Shown: in pieces, positions 48,530 to 58,286 of the stretch
Layout of the letters: the number at the start of each line of letters is the position of its first letter
Position numbering within the stretch: position 1 is the first letter of the stretch
Assembly (NCBI RefSeq): GCF_036067295.1
Contig: NZ_CP107954.1
Location: forward strand, 4,836,001-4,900,000
DNA from: Kribbella sp. NBC_00382
GTDB lineage: Bacteria; Actinomycetota; Actinomycetes; Propionibacteriales; Kribbellaceae
Direction of reading: 5' to 3'
Length of the DNA stretch: 64,000 bases
Notes under the pieces: model-generated
Databases searched by the model: none
What the model was told of the DNA's origin: nothing
The model's input: the letters and a program-made list of their open reading frames with translations, nothing else
Translations under genes and position numbers: made by a program

Positions 48530-50392
48530 CTAGGCCAGGGAGTCTTCCCAGGCCTGGTGGAGGTCGGCGTAGTTGCCGCCGGTGTCGATCAGGTCGGCGG
48601 GAGCGCCGTCCTCGATGATGCGGCCGTGCTCGAGCACGATCACCCGGTCCGCGGTCTCCACCGTGGAGAGGCGGTGGGCGATGACGATCGCGGTACGGTC
48701 GTCGAGGATGGTCCGCAGCGCGCGCTGGATCAGCCGCTCGCTGGGGATGTCGAGGCTCGACGTCGCCTCGTCCAGGATCAGTACCGCCGGATCCGCCAGG
48801 AACGCCCGGGCGAATGCGACCAACTGCCGCTGACCCGCCGAGAGCCGGCTGCCGCGCTTGGCGACCGCCGTCTCGTACCCGTCGGGCAGCGCCATGATGA
48901 AGTCGTGCGCGCCGATCACCTTGGCCGCCTCGACGATCTCGTCCATCGTCGCGTCCGGCTTGCCGAACCGGATGTTGTCGGCGACCGAGCCGGTGAACAG
49001 GAAGTTCTCCTGGGTCACCATCACCACCCGCTCGCGCAGGTCGTCCTCGGTCAGGTCGCGCAGGTCGATCCCGTCGAGCAGCACATGGCCACCCGTCGGG
49101 TCGTAGAAACGCGCGACCAGCTTGGCGATCGTGGTCTTGCCGGCTCCCGTAGTCCCGACGAGGGCAAGCGTCTGCCCGGCCGGTACGTCGAGGTCGAGCC
49201 CCGGTAGTACCGGCACGCCGTCGACGTACTGGAACTGCACGTTGCGCAACTCCAGATGCCCACGCGCATGCTTGGCGGGCGTCGCGGGCTTGACCGGTTC
49301 GGGGACGTCCGGCTTCTCGTTCAGTACCCCGGACAGCTTCTCCAGCGCGGCACTCGCCGACAGGAAGGTGTTGTAGAACTGCGAGATGTCCTGCAGCGGC
49401 TCGAAGAACTGCCGCAGGTACAGCAGGAACGCGGTCAGCACCCCGACGGTCACGTGCCCGTGGTACGCCTGCCACCCGCCGTAGGCCAGGATCGCGACGA
49501 TCGTGATGTTGCCGACGCCCTTGATCGACGGCATGAAGATCGCGTTGATCCGGAACGACTCGAGGTTCGCCTCGCGGTACTTGTCGTTGACCCCGTAGAA
49601 GATCTCCTCGTTGCGCGGCTCCCGCCGGAACGCTTGCACCGCCCGGATCCCGTGCATCGACTCGACGAAGTGCACGATCACCAGCACGACGGCCTCACGC
49701 GTCCGCCGGTAGACGATCGCCGACCGCTTCCGGAACCACGCCGTCAGGATGAACAGCACCGGGAACGACAGCAACGCCAGCAACCCGAGCTTGACGTCGA
49801 GGGTGAGCAGCAGGATCGCAGTACCGACCAAGGTCAGCAGAGCCGTCACCAGCCCGTCGAAGCCGGTCTCCAGCATCTCGTCGATGACATCCACGTCGGA
49901 CGTCAGCCGCGAGATCACCCGCCCCGACGTGTACTTGTCGTGGAACGACGGGCTGAGCCGCTGGAAGTGGTCGAACACCCGCCGGCGCAGACCGAGCAGG
50001 ATGGTCTGCCCGAGCCGGCCGGACCGCATCAGGAAGATCTGCCGGGCACCGGCCTGGATCAGCGCCGAGGCCAGCACGATCAGCACGATGTCGATCAGCG
50101 TCGAGCTGCCCTGGCCCGCCAGGATCGGCGGGATGCCCTTGTCGATCCCGAGGTGGACCAGGTACGGCACCGACAGCCGGGCCGCGTTCTCCACCACGAC
50201 GATCGCGACGAGCAGCCAGATCATCTTCTTGTACGGCCGGAGCAGCTCGCCGAGCAGTTTGCGGGACTGCGTCTTGAGTCGCAGGGTCGTTGCCTTCGAC
50301 AACTCCCGGTCCGGGTCCTCGGCGTACCCGCGCCAGGACTCTTCCTGATCCGGTTGATCGGTAGGTTGAGGTGTTTGCTGAGTGGTCGTCAT
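48530..50392 (-). CDS. ABC exporter, membrane-ATPase fusion (canonical subunit)
   Basis: A 620-residue type IV exporter half. A six-helix membrane domain (about 55-345) is followed by the ATPase: Walker A GTTGAGKTT, signature RLSAGQRQLVAFARAF (LSAGQ, a mild variant), Walker B ILDEATSSLD with the catalytic Glu, and the switch His in IAHRLST. The protein overlaps the upstream half-transporter gene by 4 nt (ATGA), so the two are made together and probably pair. It exports lipids, peptides or drugs; the substrate is unknown. Confidence 0.9.
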   Translation of the reverse strand: MTTTQQTPQPTDQPDQEESWRGYAEDPDRELSKATTLRLKTQSRKLLGELLRPYKKMIWLLVAIVVVENAARLSVPYLVHLGIDKGIPPILAGQGSSTLIDIVLIVLASALIQAGARQIFLMRSGRLGQTILLGLRRRVFDHFQRLSPSFHDKYTSGRVISRLTSDVDVIDEMLETGFDGLVTALLTLVGTAILLLTLDVKLGLLALLSFPVLFILTAWFRKRSAIVYRRTREAVVLVIVHFVESMHGIRAVQAFRREPRNEEIFYGVNDKYREANLESFRINAIFMPSIKGVGNITIVAILAYGGWQAYHGHVTVGVLTAFLLYLRQFFEPLQDISQFYNTFLSASAALEKLSGVLNEKPDVPEPVKPATPAKHARGHLELRNVQFQYVDGVPVLPGLDLDVPAGQTLALVGTTGAGKTTIAKLVARFYDPTGGHVLLDGIDLRDLTEDDLRERVVMVTQENFLFTGSVADNIRFGKPDATMDEIVEAAKVIGAHDFIMALPDGYETAVAKRGSRLSAGQRQLVAFARAFLADPAVLILDEATSSLDIPSERLIQRALRTILDDRTAIVIAHRLSTVETADRVIVLEHGRIIEDGAPADLIDTGGNYADLHQAWEDSLA

Positions 50393-52206
50393 GCGTGCAC
50401 CTCCTCCTCTTCCGCCGCGAGCAGCATCCGGTACGCCGGTACCGTCGCCAGCAACTCCTGGTGCGTACCGACGTGGGTGATCGTGCCGCCCTCCAGCAGC
50501 GCGACCTGGTCGGCCAGCATCACGGTCGAGGCCCGGTGTGCGACGACGATGCCGGTGGTGGCGGCGAGCACGTTGCGCAACGCCTCCTCGACCAGTGCCT
50601 CGGTGTGCACGTCCAGCGCCGACAACGTGTCGTCCAGGACCAGTACCGCCGGCCTGGCCAGTACTGCGCGCGCCAGCGCGAGTCGTTGCCGCTGGCCACC
50701 GGACAGCGACATGCCCTGCTCGCCGACCCGGGTCTCCAGCCCCCAGGGCAACTCGTTCGCGAAGGTCGCCTGGGCGATCTCCAGGGCCTGCTGGACCTCG
50801 GCGTCGGTCGCGTCGGGCCGGCCGAGGGTGATGTTCTCCCGGGCGCTCATCGAGAACAGCGTCGGGTCGTCGAACGCCGACGCGACCGCGCTGCGCAGCG
50901 ACTTCAGGGTGAGATCGCGGACGTCATGCCCGTCGATCGTGATCCGCCCGCCGGTCACGTCGTACAGCCGGGGGACCAGCGAGGTCAGGGTGGTCTTGCC
51001 CGAGCCGGTGGCGCCGACCAGGGCGAGCGTCGTACCGGGCGCGAGGTCGAGGTTGATGTCGTGCAGGACGTCGGCCGAGTCCGGGCCGAACCGGAAGCTG
51101 ACGTTCTCGAAGACCAGGTGACCGCGCGGGTTCACCAGCTCGTCGGGACCGTCGGTGATGGTGGACTCGGTGTCCAGGATCTCGCTGATCCGGTCCGCCG
51201 ACGTCATCGCCTCCTGCGCCATCGCGAGGATGGTGCCGAGCGACTCGACCGGCCAGATCAGCGACAGCATCAAGGTGATGAAGGCGACCAGGGTGCCCAG
51301 GGAGATCGCGTCCCGGCCGACGGCCAGCGCGCCGAGCAGCAGCACGATCACCAGGGTCAGGTTCGGGATCACCTCCAGGAAGGTCCAGAACCGCGACGCC
51401 AGCCGGACCTTGTCGACCGAGGTCTCGTACAGCTTCACCGCACCGTCGTCGAACTGCTTCTTGACGTGCTCGCGGCGGCCGAACGCCTTGATCACCCGGA
51501 AGCCGACCGCCGACTCCTCGATCCGGGTGGCCAGGTCGCCCTGCTGGTCCTGCACCCGGCGGGAGATCGCCAGGTACTTCTTCTCGAACTTCAGCGAGAC
51601 CACGATGATCGGCGCGGCGGCCACCAGGACCACGACGCCGAGCGGCCAGTACAGCTGCAGCAGCAGGAAGGTGACGACCACCAGCTGCAGCACGTTGATC
51701 ACCAGGAACAGCAGGCCGAAGCCCATGAACCGGCGGATCGTGGACAGGTCGGCGGTCACCCGGGAGAGCAGTTGCCCGCTCTGCCAGCGGCTGTGGAACT
51801 CCATCGGGAGGGCCTGCAGCCGGATGTAGAGGTCGTTGCGGAGACTGGCCTCGAGGTCGCTGACCGCGCGCGACTGGGCCCACCGGCGGACCCAGACCAG
51901 CAGGACTTCGCTGATGCTCAGGCCGAGGGCCAGCAGGCCGAGGGGGAGCAGAAGGTCGATCTCACGGCGGGTGACCGGACCGTCGATGATCGCCCGGGTG
52001 ACCAGGGGGACGGTGAGGCTGACGCCAACGCCCAGGATCGCCGTGGTGAACATGGTCACCAGGCGCCACTTGTGGGGGCGGAGGTAGGGGCGGAGTCGCC
52101 AGAGATTCTGGCTCCGCCTCGGGTTCGTACGATTGGAAGGGGCAGCGATAGACGGCGCTTGGGCAGGTGGCTCTGAGGGCATCTGGAGGGGCGCACTTCC
52201 CAACAT
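50389..52206 (-). CDS. ABC exporter, membrane-ATPase fusion (degenerate-site subunit)
   Basis: A 605-residue half-transporter. The membrane domain spans about 50-350; Walker A is GATGSGKTT, the signature is SLSGGQRQRLALARA, but the Walker B Glu is replaced by Asp (VLVLDDTLSALD), as in the non-catalytic subunit of heterodimeric exporters such as TM287/288. The His switch AHRAST is present. The start is uncertain: the ATG at 52206 is used here; others lie at 52182 and 52308. It forms an operon with the canonical half-transporter at 48530-50392. Confidence 0.85.
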   Translation of the reverse strand: MLGSAPLQMPSEPPAQAPSIAAPSNRTNPRRSQNLWRLRPYLRPHKWRLVTMFTTAILGVGVSLTVPLVTRAIIDGPVTRREIDLLLPLGLLALGLSISEVLLVWVRRWAQSRAVSDLEASLRNDLYIRLQALPMEFHSRWQSGQLLSRVTADLSTIRRFMGFGLLFLVINVLQLVVVTFLLLQLYWPLGVVVLVAAAPIIVVSLKFEKKYLAISRRVQDQQGDLATRIEESAVGFRVIKAFGRREHVKKQFDDGAVKLYETSVDKVRLASRFWTFLEVIPNLTLVIVLLLGALAVGRDAISLGTLVAFITLMLSLIWPVESLGTILAMAQEAMTSADRISEILDTESTITDGPDELVNPRGHLVFENVSFRFGPDSADVLHDINLDLAPGTTLALVGATGSGKTTLTSLVPRLYDVTGGRITIDGHDVRDLTLKSLRSAVASAFDDPTLFSMSARENITLGRPDATDAEVQQALEIAQATFANELPWGLETRVGEQGMSLSGGQRQRLALARAVLARPAVLVLDDTLSALDVHTEALVEEALRNVLAATTGIVVAHRASTVMLADQVALLEGGTITHVGTHQELLATVPAYRMLLAAEEEEVHA

Positions 52207-52330
52207 GACTCGGCGCGGGATTTTGGCTGGCGACCGGAAAACGGCGCACTTTCCAGTATCGCGTAGTGGTAAGCGCTTGTCCTGCGAATTCCATTCCCCG
52301 GAGCTCAATTACCGCTTGTTGCAATGAGCG

Positions 52331-52356
52331 AGCCCCGCCACCGGGCGGTGACGGGG
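52331..52356 (-). terminator. Terminator after the 947-residue secreted protein
   Basis: GCCCCGCCACCG (52331-52342) and CGGTGACGGGGC (52345-52356) form a 12-bp stem with one mismatch and a 2-nt loop, 29 nt past the stop of the minus-strand gene at 52386-55229. Confidence 0.75.
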
Positions 52357-52385
52357 CCCACACTGATTACGAACCGTGATGAGTC

Positions 52386-55229
52386 TCAGCTGCGCAAGAA
52401 GGCGACGCCATCGATCACGGCCTGGGCGGCGCTGACCGAGACGATCTTGATCTCCCCGGTCCGGTACGGGGTGACCGGCATCAGCGTGACCGTCACCTTG
52501 CTGCTCGGCGCGAGCAAGGACACCCGGCCGATCTTCACCCCTGCGTGGTACACATCCACGCTGCCCTGTCCGGGGCCGTTGACGGTTACCAGCGCGATCC
52601 GCAGCCCGGCCTCGCCTGCCTTGGTGAGGGTCGCGCCGGACGCCTTCAGCTGCGAGATCGTGCCCTTGTACGTGATCGAGCTGGTCGCCCGGGTCACCGT
52701 GCCGGTAGCAGTCAGCGCCCGGTCGTCAAGCGGCGCAACCGCACAAGCCGGCGCCGACCAGCCGGACTCGTAGCCGGCGGCGTCCGTTGCCCGAACCATG
52801 AAGCACCGGTCGACCCCGGCCACCGGTGCCCAGGTGACGGACGTAGCGGTCGTCCCCTGCCAGGCGGCGGGGTACTGCCACTTGCCGTAGGCCTGACCGG
52901 CGATCGCGTCCCGGTAGACCACGTCGTACGACGCGACCTTGCCGCTGTTGTCGGTGAACGCGTACTTGAAGGTGCCGGTCGCTGCCGTGATGACGCGCTC
53001 GCCTGCACTGCTACTGGTCAGGGTCGGCGCGGTCCCGTCGATCTCGGTGCAGAACGACTGGCTCCATTCGCCTTGGTTGCCGGCCCGATCCCGTGCCCTC
53101 GCCTGGAAACAGGTGTCGGTGCCAGGAGGCGCGTCGCGGCTGACGTAGTTCTCGTGCTTGGGCAGCTTCTGCCAGGTTGGCGGCAGCACCCAGTCGCCGT
53201 ACGGCGCACCCGGGGAGGTGCGCTGCTGGTACCGAACGTCGTACTCCGCGATGCCGCTGGCCTGGTCGTCCGGGGTGGCCGGGTCGGTGAACGTGAAGCG
53301 GAAGGTCGGGAACGTCCCGGTCTGGACCCGCGGACCGGCGTCCCCGGTGGCCAGCACCGGAGCGACGTGGTCGGTGTCGACGGTGGGCTGCGGCGCGAGC
53401 CAGTCGAGCGTGACGATCCGCGCCTGCCGGTTGCGGTCGTTGTAGACCAGCCGGGCGGCGTCGGCGTCGTCCGGCTGGTAGCTGGGTCGCGTCCAGAAGT
53501 ACGCCGCGAGCGGTCCGTACCGGCGTTCGGTCAGGTTGAGGGTGTTCAGGTCGGTGACCTTGAGGTCGATCGGCACCGTCGGCGAGATGTCGCTCCCAGC
53601 TGTGTCCTGGACGAGGAAGTTGTAGCCGAGCTTCCAGCGGAGGCTGAGCGTGATCGTCCGGGTGGGCACCTGGCCCTGGACGTCGATGATCCGGTCGTCG
53701 GTGCCCGCGCAGTCGACCACGACCCAGCGGCCGGCCGCCTGGATGCCCTGGGCCGGCCCGCACCCGGGTCCGGCCGGATAGGTGGTGGAGAACCCGTTGG
53801 TCGTCGCGGTCAGGTTGTCGCGCCAGTCCGGCCCGGTCCAGATCGTCTGGCCGTTCAAGCCGACCGGCAGCGGGAAGCTGTCGATCATCTTCCGTGCGAC
53901 CAGGTCGTAGACCTGCACCACCGTGCTGCTGTTCGCCATCCCCACTGCAACCAGCTTGCCGCCCCGGCCGAGGTGCGCCACCGGGCCGTCGAACTGAACG
54001 GTTCCCTTCGCGTCGGTCACCCACCCGTACTGGGTCCCGTCATTGTGGACGCGAGTGGTCGCCAGCGCGTTGCCGGCGAACTCCGGCGGATACCTGAACT
54101 GGTCGCGAGTGATACCCAACTCGGTCCAGCTCGCTCCGAGGTCCCTGGTCTGATGAACAGTGGTGAACCCGTCACTGACCAGGCCGCCTTGCGGCGGCAC
54201 CGTCGCATCGGTGACCACCTTGTCGCCGGACAGCATCACGAACTCGGACTGACCGTGGAACGGCGGTACCGGGGCGATGCTCTGCAGTACTCCGTCGGCC
54301 CCGATGGAGGCCACCTGCGCCTGAGCAGTGACGAGCAAACGCCCGTTGCCCTGGTCCTCCGCGTCGTGCACGCCGGTGACGAGGTTCCTGGTCACTGTGC
54401 CGTCCTGGAGGCTGACCTTGGCCAGCTCCTTGGTGTCCGGCACTCGCACGGCGACGTCGTCACCCAGCGGGAGCAGCGGCTGCTTGAACGGTACGACGAC
54501 TGTGCCGTCGACCGAGCCGGTCCGTTGCTTCCAGGCCAGCGTGGTCGTGGTGGCGTCGGTGGAGGTCTGCCAGATGACCCGGCCGGGGGTGAGCTGCGCC
54601 CACGGGGTCGCCGCGGTCAGAGTCGCCGCTTGCGTCGCCGTACCGGTGGCCACGTCGAGGACGAACAGACCGGTTGGCGTGCCGAGCAGGAAGGCGTCGT
54701 CGGTACGGTCCAGCACCTTCGCGGTGGTGGTGACTCCGGTGACGGGCGTCTCGGCGCCTGCGTAGGTACGGAGAGCGAAGGCGTCTCCGCGGGCCAGCAG
54801 CAGGCCGCCGGGGTAGACATTGCGAACCACGGTTCCGGCCGGAGCGTTGATGATTTGGAGATCGTCGGCGGTGTGCAGTCGGCGGGCCGCGGCGCCGCTG
54901 TCGCTCCACTTCACCGCGTACTCGCCGACGATGTCGGGGGTCGCGTTCATGTCGATGTTCTGGCGCGGGAAATCACCCTCGACGGTTCCGTCGAGGGTGC
55001 TCTTGATGCTCCACGGGGCCGGTGCGAAGTCAGTCGGCCAGCCGTAGTCGGTCAGGTAGTACTTGCTCGTCGCCGCCACGATCTGGACCGGCGGATCGGC
55101 CTCGAGCCGCGGCGCGACCAGCGTGCCCTCGCCGAGATGGACCGGCGGCTCGGCAGCATTGGCCGCGCTGGAGCCGACGGGTAACAGTGCCAGGACACAG
55201 GCGGCGGCGACCGCGGTACGCAACTTCAA
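52386..55229 (-). CDS. Large secreted beta-rich protein (tandem paralogue A)
   Basis: A 947-residue secreted protein. A signal peptide (about 1-25) precedes about 500 residues of short beta strands resembling a propeller (repeats such as TKVVTDATVPPQGGL, GRLLVTAQAQVASIG), then two FN3-like modules of about 110 residues (each with TDTCFQARARDRAGNQGEWSQ or DRCFMVRATDAAGYESGWS) and a terminal domain from about residue 835. The start is the TTG at 55229, preceded by GGGAGGGG; a GTG 5 codons earlier would sit inside it. It shares most of its length with the gene at 55331-58120. No catalytic residues are identifiable. Confidence 0.75.
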   Translation of the reverse strand: MKLRTAVAAACVLALLPVGSSAANAAEPPVHLGEGTLVAPRLEADPPVQIVAATSKYYLTDYGWPTDFAPAPWSIKSTLDGTVEGDFPRQNIDMNATPDIVGEYAVKWSDSGAAARRLHTADDLQIINAPAGTVVRNVYPGGLLLARGDAFALRTYAGAETPVTGVTTTAKVLDRTDDAFLLGTPTGLFVLDVATGTATQAATLTAATPWAQLTPGRVIWQTSTDATTTTLAWKQRTGSVDGTVVVPFKQPLLPLGDDVAVRVPDTKELAKVSLQDGTVTRNLVTGVHDAEDQGNGRLLVTAQAQVASIGADGVLQSIAPVPPFHGQSEFVMLSGDKVVTDATVPPQGGLVSDGFTTVHQTRDLGASWTELGITRDQFRYPPEFAGNALATTRVHNDGTQYGWVTDAKGTVQFDGPVAHLGRGGKLVAVGMANSSTVVQVYDLVARKMIDSFPLPVGLNGQTIWTGPDWRDNLTATTNGFSTTYPAGPGCGPAQGIQAAGRWVVVDCAGTDDRIIDVQGQVPTRTITLSLRWKLGYNFLVQDTAGSDISPTVPIDLKVTDLNTLNLTERRYGPLAAYFWTRPSYQPDDADAARLVYNDRNRQARIVTLDWLAPQPTVDTDHVAPVLATGDAGPRVQTGTFPTFRFTFTDPATPDDQASGIAEYDVRYQQRTSPGAPYGDWVLPPTWQKLPKHENYVSRDAPPGTDTCFQARARDRAGNQGEWSQSFCTEIDGTAPTLTSSSAGERVITAATGTFKYAFTDNSGKVASYDVVYRDAIAGQAYGKWQYPAAWQGTTATSVTWAPVAGVDRCFMVRATDAAGYESGWSAPACAVAPLDDRALTATGTVTRATSSITYKGTISQLKASGATLTKAGEAGLRIALVTVNGPGQGSVDVYHAGVKIGRVSLLAPSSKVTVTLMPVTPYRTGEIKIVSVSAAQAVIDGVAFLRS

Positions 55230-55279
55230 AAGGACCCCTCCCACAGGACCGGCAAAGCCGGATCAGCGGGCGCAGCCTA

Positions 55280-55310
55280 AATCCCGGCGGATCGCAGTGT
55301 CGCCGGGATT
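55280..55310 (-). terminator. Terminator between the tandem secreted-protein genes
   Basis: AATCCCGGCG (55280-55289) and CGCCGGGATT (55301-55310) form a perfect 10-bp stem with an 11-nt loop and an AATT base. It lies 21 nt beyond the stop of the gene at 55331-58120, so the two paralogues are probably separate transcription units. Confidence 0.75.
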
Positions 55311-55330
55311 GCAGCTAGTTGCAGAAATCG

Positions 55331-58120
55331 CTACAGCCGGAGGAAGGCGACGCCGTCGATCGTCGCCGGGGCCGTGGAGGTCGAGACGATCTTGACCGCG
55401 CCGGTGCGATACGCGGTGATCGGTAGGTAGGTGACCGTGCGTGCCGTGGTGGTCGCGGCCAGGTTGACCGTGCCGATCTTGATGTTGGCGTGGTAGACGT
55501 CGACCTTGCCCTGGCCCGGTCCGCTGATCCCGACGACCGCGATCCGTAGGGCGCCCTCGCCGGTCTTGGTCAGGTACGCGCCGTTGGCCTTCAGGATCGA
55601 AGTGGTGCCCTGGAAGGCGAGGGTGCTGGTGGACCGGGTCACCGTGCCGGACGAGGTGAGTGCGCGGTCGTCCTGCGGTACCACCGTGCAGAGCGGCTTC
55701 GACCAGGCAGACAGGTTCCCAAGCACGTCGCGGGCGCGGATCATGAAGCACTCGTCCATACCGATGCGTGGTGCCCAGGTGATCGCCCTCAGGTCGGTGT
55801 CCTGCCAGGCCGCCGGGTAGACCCAGCTGCCGAAGGCGGCTCCGGCCGCGGCGGTCTTGTAGACGACGTCGTACGACGCGACCGCGGTCTCGTCGGCGTA
55901 ACCCCAGCTGACCGTGGCTGTCGCACCGAGCGCGACGCGGTCGCCGATCCTCAGCGTGACGGCGGTCGGCGCGATGCCGTCCACCTCGCTGCAGTACGAC
56001 GTGCTCCAAGCGCTCAGGTTGCCTGCATAGTCGCGAGCCCGGACCTGCCAGCACGTGTCGGTGCCCGGTGCCGCGGTGTAGCTCGCGGCAGTCGTCTTGA
56101 GCCCTTGCCAGCCCACTCGCTCGTTCCAGGCGCCGTACGGCGAGGTGCGGTTGGGGCGCTGCTGGATGCGGACGTCGTACGACAGGATTCCGCTCGCTGG
56201 TGCGTTGGGGTCCTGTGGATCCGTGAAGGTCCAGTCGAACGACAGGCTGGTGTTGTCGCGCAGCCGGTCGCCTGCGGTCGCACTGGTCAGTACGGGAGCA
56301 GTGGTGTCCGGGCGCTGCTGCGGGTCGACCGCCAGCCAGGTGAGGCTGATGATCCGGGGCCGGGCGTCGGGATCCGCGTAGATGATCTTGGCGCCACCAG
56401 CGCCGTCGGGACGGAAGCTGGCCGGCTGCAGGAGCCGGCCGTTGATCGGTCCGTAGCGGCGCTGGCCCAGGCCTTGGTCGTTGAGGTCGGTGACCAGCAA
56501 CTCCTTGGTGGACAGGCCATTGGCGTCTTCACCGGCAGCGGTCTGTACTACGAACCCGTTGCCGAGCTGGGAGTCTGCCGCGACTGTCAGGTTGCGCGGC
56601 GCCTCGGGGCCCTTGATGTCGATGACCTGGTTGCCGCCGGTGCAGCCGCTCAGCAATGCCCAGCGCCCGTTGACGTCGTCCGCTCCGACCGTGCAGGCGC
56701 TGGCCACCGCGATCGTCTTGGTCGCCTGGGTGCTGAGGTCCTTGCCGGTCAGCACACCGGTCTCGGTGACCTTCCAAACCGAGCTGTCGGCCAAGGCGAA
56801 GGGCACTGCGTAGTCCGCGAGCTTGGTCTTGCTCGCTACGTCATAGACCTCGGCCGTCGCGGCATCCGGCGTACGGTGCGAGACCAGCTTGCCGCCCTTG
56901 CCGAGCACGACCTCGTCGGTCGCGGGGAAGGTCAGGTCGCCACCAGAGCCGCGCACTCGGGCGATACCGGCCTGGTAGGTCACCAGGGTGGTCCCCTCGA
57001 GCTGGAGCGGCTTGCCGGAGTTGCTGGTGCTCAGTGATGACCAGGTGGTGCCGTTGGTGGTCGTCTCGTACACACCGTGGTCCGGCTGATAGTCAGCGGT
57101 CACTACGCGCGCACCGGACATCCCGACCGTGGTGACCTGAGCAGCGAAGGCAGGAGTCGCCTTGACGGTCGTTAGCACGCCGTCCGCTCCTACGCTGGCC
57201 ACCTTGCTCTGGGCACTGATCAGCAGTCGGCCGTTGCCGAGGTCTGCCGCGTCGTGGACTCCAGTGACGAACGCTGCGGTGACGGTGCCGGTGGTCACCG
57301 CGATCTTGGCCAGCTGCTTGGTGTCAGGCACCAGTACTGCGAGGTCGTCGCCAACCGTGAGCAGTGGAAGCCCGAACGGGACCTCTACCGAGCCAGTGGT
57401 CGTGCCTTGCTTCCAGCCGACTGTCTTGGAGTTCGCCGTGGCAGCGGTCTGCCAGAGCACTCTGGTGGGAGTCAGGGCGGCCCAGGCCGGGTTGGCGGGC
57501 AGCGTGGCGACGGCGGTCGCAGTGCCGGTTGCTGTGTCGATGACTGAGAGGTGATCGGCGACGGTGATCAGGATCGAGGTGGCGGTCGTGTCGAGGATGA
57601 CGGGGTCGCCGAAGGCTGCGCCGGTGACTGGCTTCTCGGTGTTGTCCACTGCGCGCAGGGCGAAGGAGCTGTCGGCTGCGCGGGACAGCAGGATGCCACC
57701 GGGGTAGGCGCCCTGGTACGTCGCGCCGGCCGGTACTGCGACCTGGCTGACCGCGTCGGTTGCGATGTCGCGGAAGGCGATCTGGGCGGCGGCCGGCGTC
57801 ACGACGTACTTGCCGAGCAGGGTCGGGGGCTTGTCCGGGTCGTCACGCAGGCGCGGGGAGGTACGGGCCAGTGCGCCGTTGGTGCTGCTGAGGATCTCCC
57901 ACGGCTCCGGTGAGTGGTCGTCGGGCTGGCCGTACGACGTCACGTAGTACGAGCTGGTCGCCTGCCTGATCTGCAGCGCGGGATCGGCCACGGACCGGTT
58001 GCCGACCAGTTGGCCCTCGCCGAGGTGCTGCGGCGGATCGGCCGCCATCACCTTGACCGCGGCGAGCGGCAGCAGGACGACCGCGCAGGCGGCAGCGAGC
58101 AGTTTTGAACGCAGCATCAT
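55331..58120 (-). CDS. Large secreted beta-rich protein (tandem paralogue B)
   Basis: A 929-residue secreted protein with a signal peptide (about 1-26) and the same plan as its neighbour: an N-terminal half of short beta repeats, two FN3-like modules with Cys-Trp or Cys-Phe cores (DTCWQVRARDYAGNLSAW, DECFMIRARDVLGNLSAW) and the same terminal domain ending YRTGAVKIVST and IDGVAFLRL. GAGGGGG precedes the ATG at 58120. It is the upstream member of the pair. Adhesion or polymer binding is an inference only. Confidence 0.75.
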   Translation of the reverse strand: MMLRSKLLAAACAVVLLPLAAVKVMAADPPQHLGEGQLVGNRSVADPALQIRQATSSYYVTSYGQPDDHSPEPWEILSSTNGALARTSPRLRDDPDKPPTLLGKYVVTPAAAQIAFRDIATDAVSQVAVPAGATYQGAYPGGILLSRAADSSFALRAVDNTEKPVTGAAFGDPVILDTTATSILITVADHLSVIDTATGTATAVATLPANPAWAALTPTRVLWQTAATANSKTVGWKQGTTTGSVEVPFGLPLLTVGDDLAVLVPDTKQLAKIAVTTGTVTAAFVTGVHDAADLGNGRLLISAQSKVASVGADGVLTTVKATPAFAAQVTTVGMSGARVVTADYQPDHGVYETTTNGTTWSSLSTSNSGKPLQLEGTTLVTYQAGIARVRGSGGDLTFPATDEVVLGKGGKLVSHRTPDAATAEVYDVASKTKLADYAVPFALADSSVWKVTETGVLTGKDLSTQATKTIAVASACTVGADDVNGRWALLSGCTGGNQVIDIKGPEAPRNLTVAADSQLGNGFVVQTAAGEDANGLSTKELLVTDLNDQGLGQRRYGPINGRLLQPASFRPDGAGGAKIIYADPDARPRIISLTWLAVDPQQRPDTTAPVLTSATAGDRLRDNTSLSFDWTFTDPQDPNAPASGILSYDVRIQQRPNRTSPYGAWNERVGWQGLKTTAASYTAAPGTDTCWQVRARDYAGNLSAWSTSYCSEVDGIAPTAVTLRIGDRVALGATATVSWGYADETAVASYDVVYKTAAAGAAFGSWVYPAAWQDTDLRAITWAPRIGMDECFMIRARDVLGNLSAWSKPLCTVVPQDDRALTSSGTVTRSTSTLAFQGTTSILKANGAYLTKTGEGALRIAVVGISGPGQGKVDVYHANIKIGTVNLAATTTARTVTYLPITAYRTGAVKIVSTSTAPATIDGVAFLRL

Positions 58121-58138
58121 CAGAACGTAAACCCCCTC

Positions 58139-58153
58139 GGCGGCTCAGCCGCC
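58139..58153 (-). promoter_or_regulatory. Leader hairpin of paralogue B
   Basis: GGCGGCTCAGCCGCC (58139-58153) forms a 6-bp stem immediately upstream of the GAGGGGG ribosome binding site (58132-58138) of the minus-strand gene. It may modulate translation. Confidence 0.45.
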
Positions 58154-58286
58154 GTGTCTTCCGCTGATCGCGGCACCATAGCCGGTAACCCGGAGTAGCG
58201 GAAGCGCTTGCCGGAAAATCCGATGGACACGTGGAGTGACGTGGAGGACCCTCGAAGGTGTCTTCCGAACCCGCTGAAAGGATCCG

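Noticed and set aside
52545..55184. Open plus-strand frame of 879 codons
   Set aside because: It is antisense to the large secreted-protein gene, which has a signal peptide, FN3 modules and a terminator; the antisense product shows no domain.
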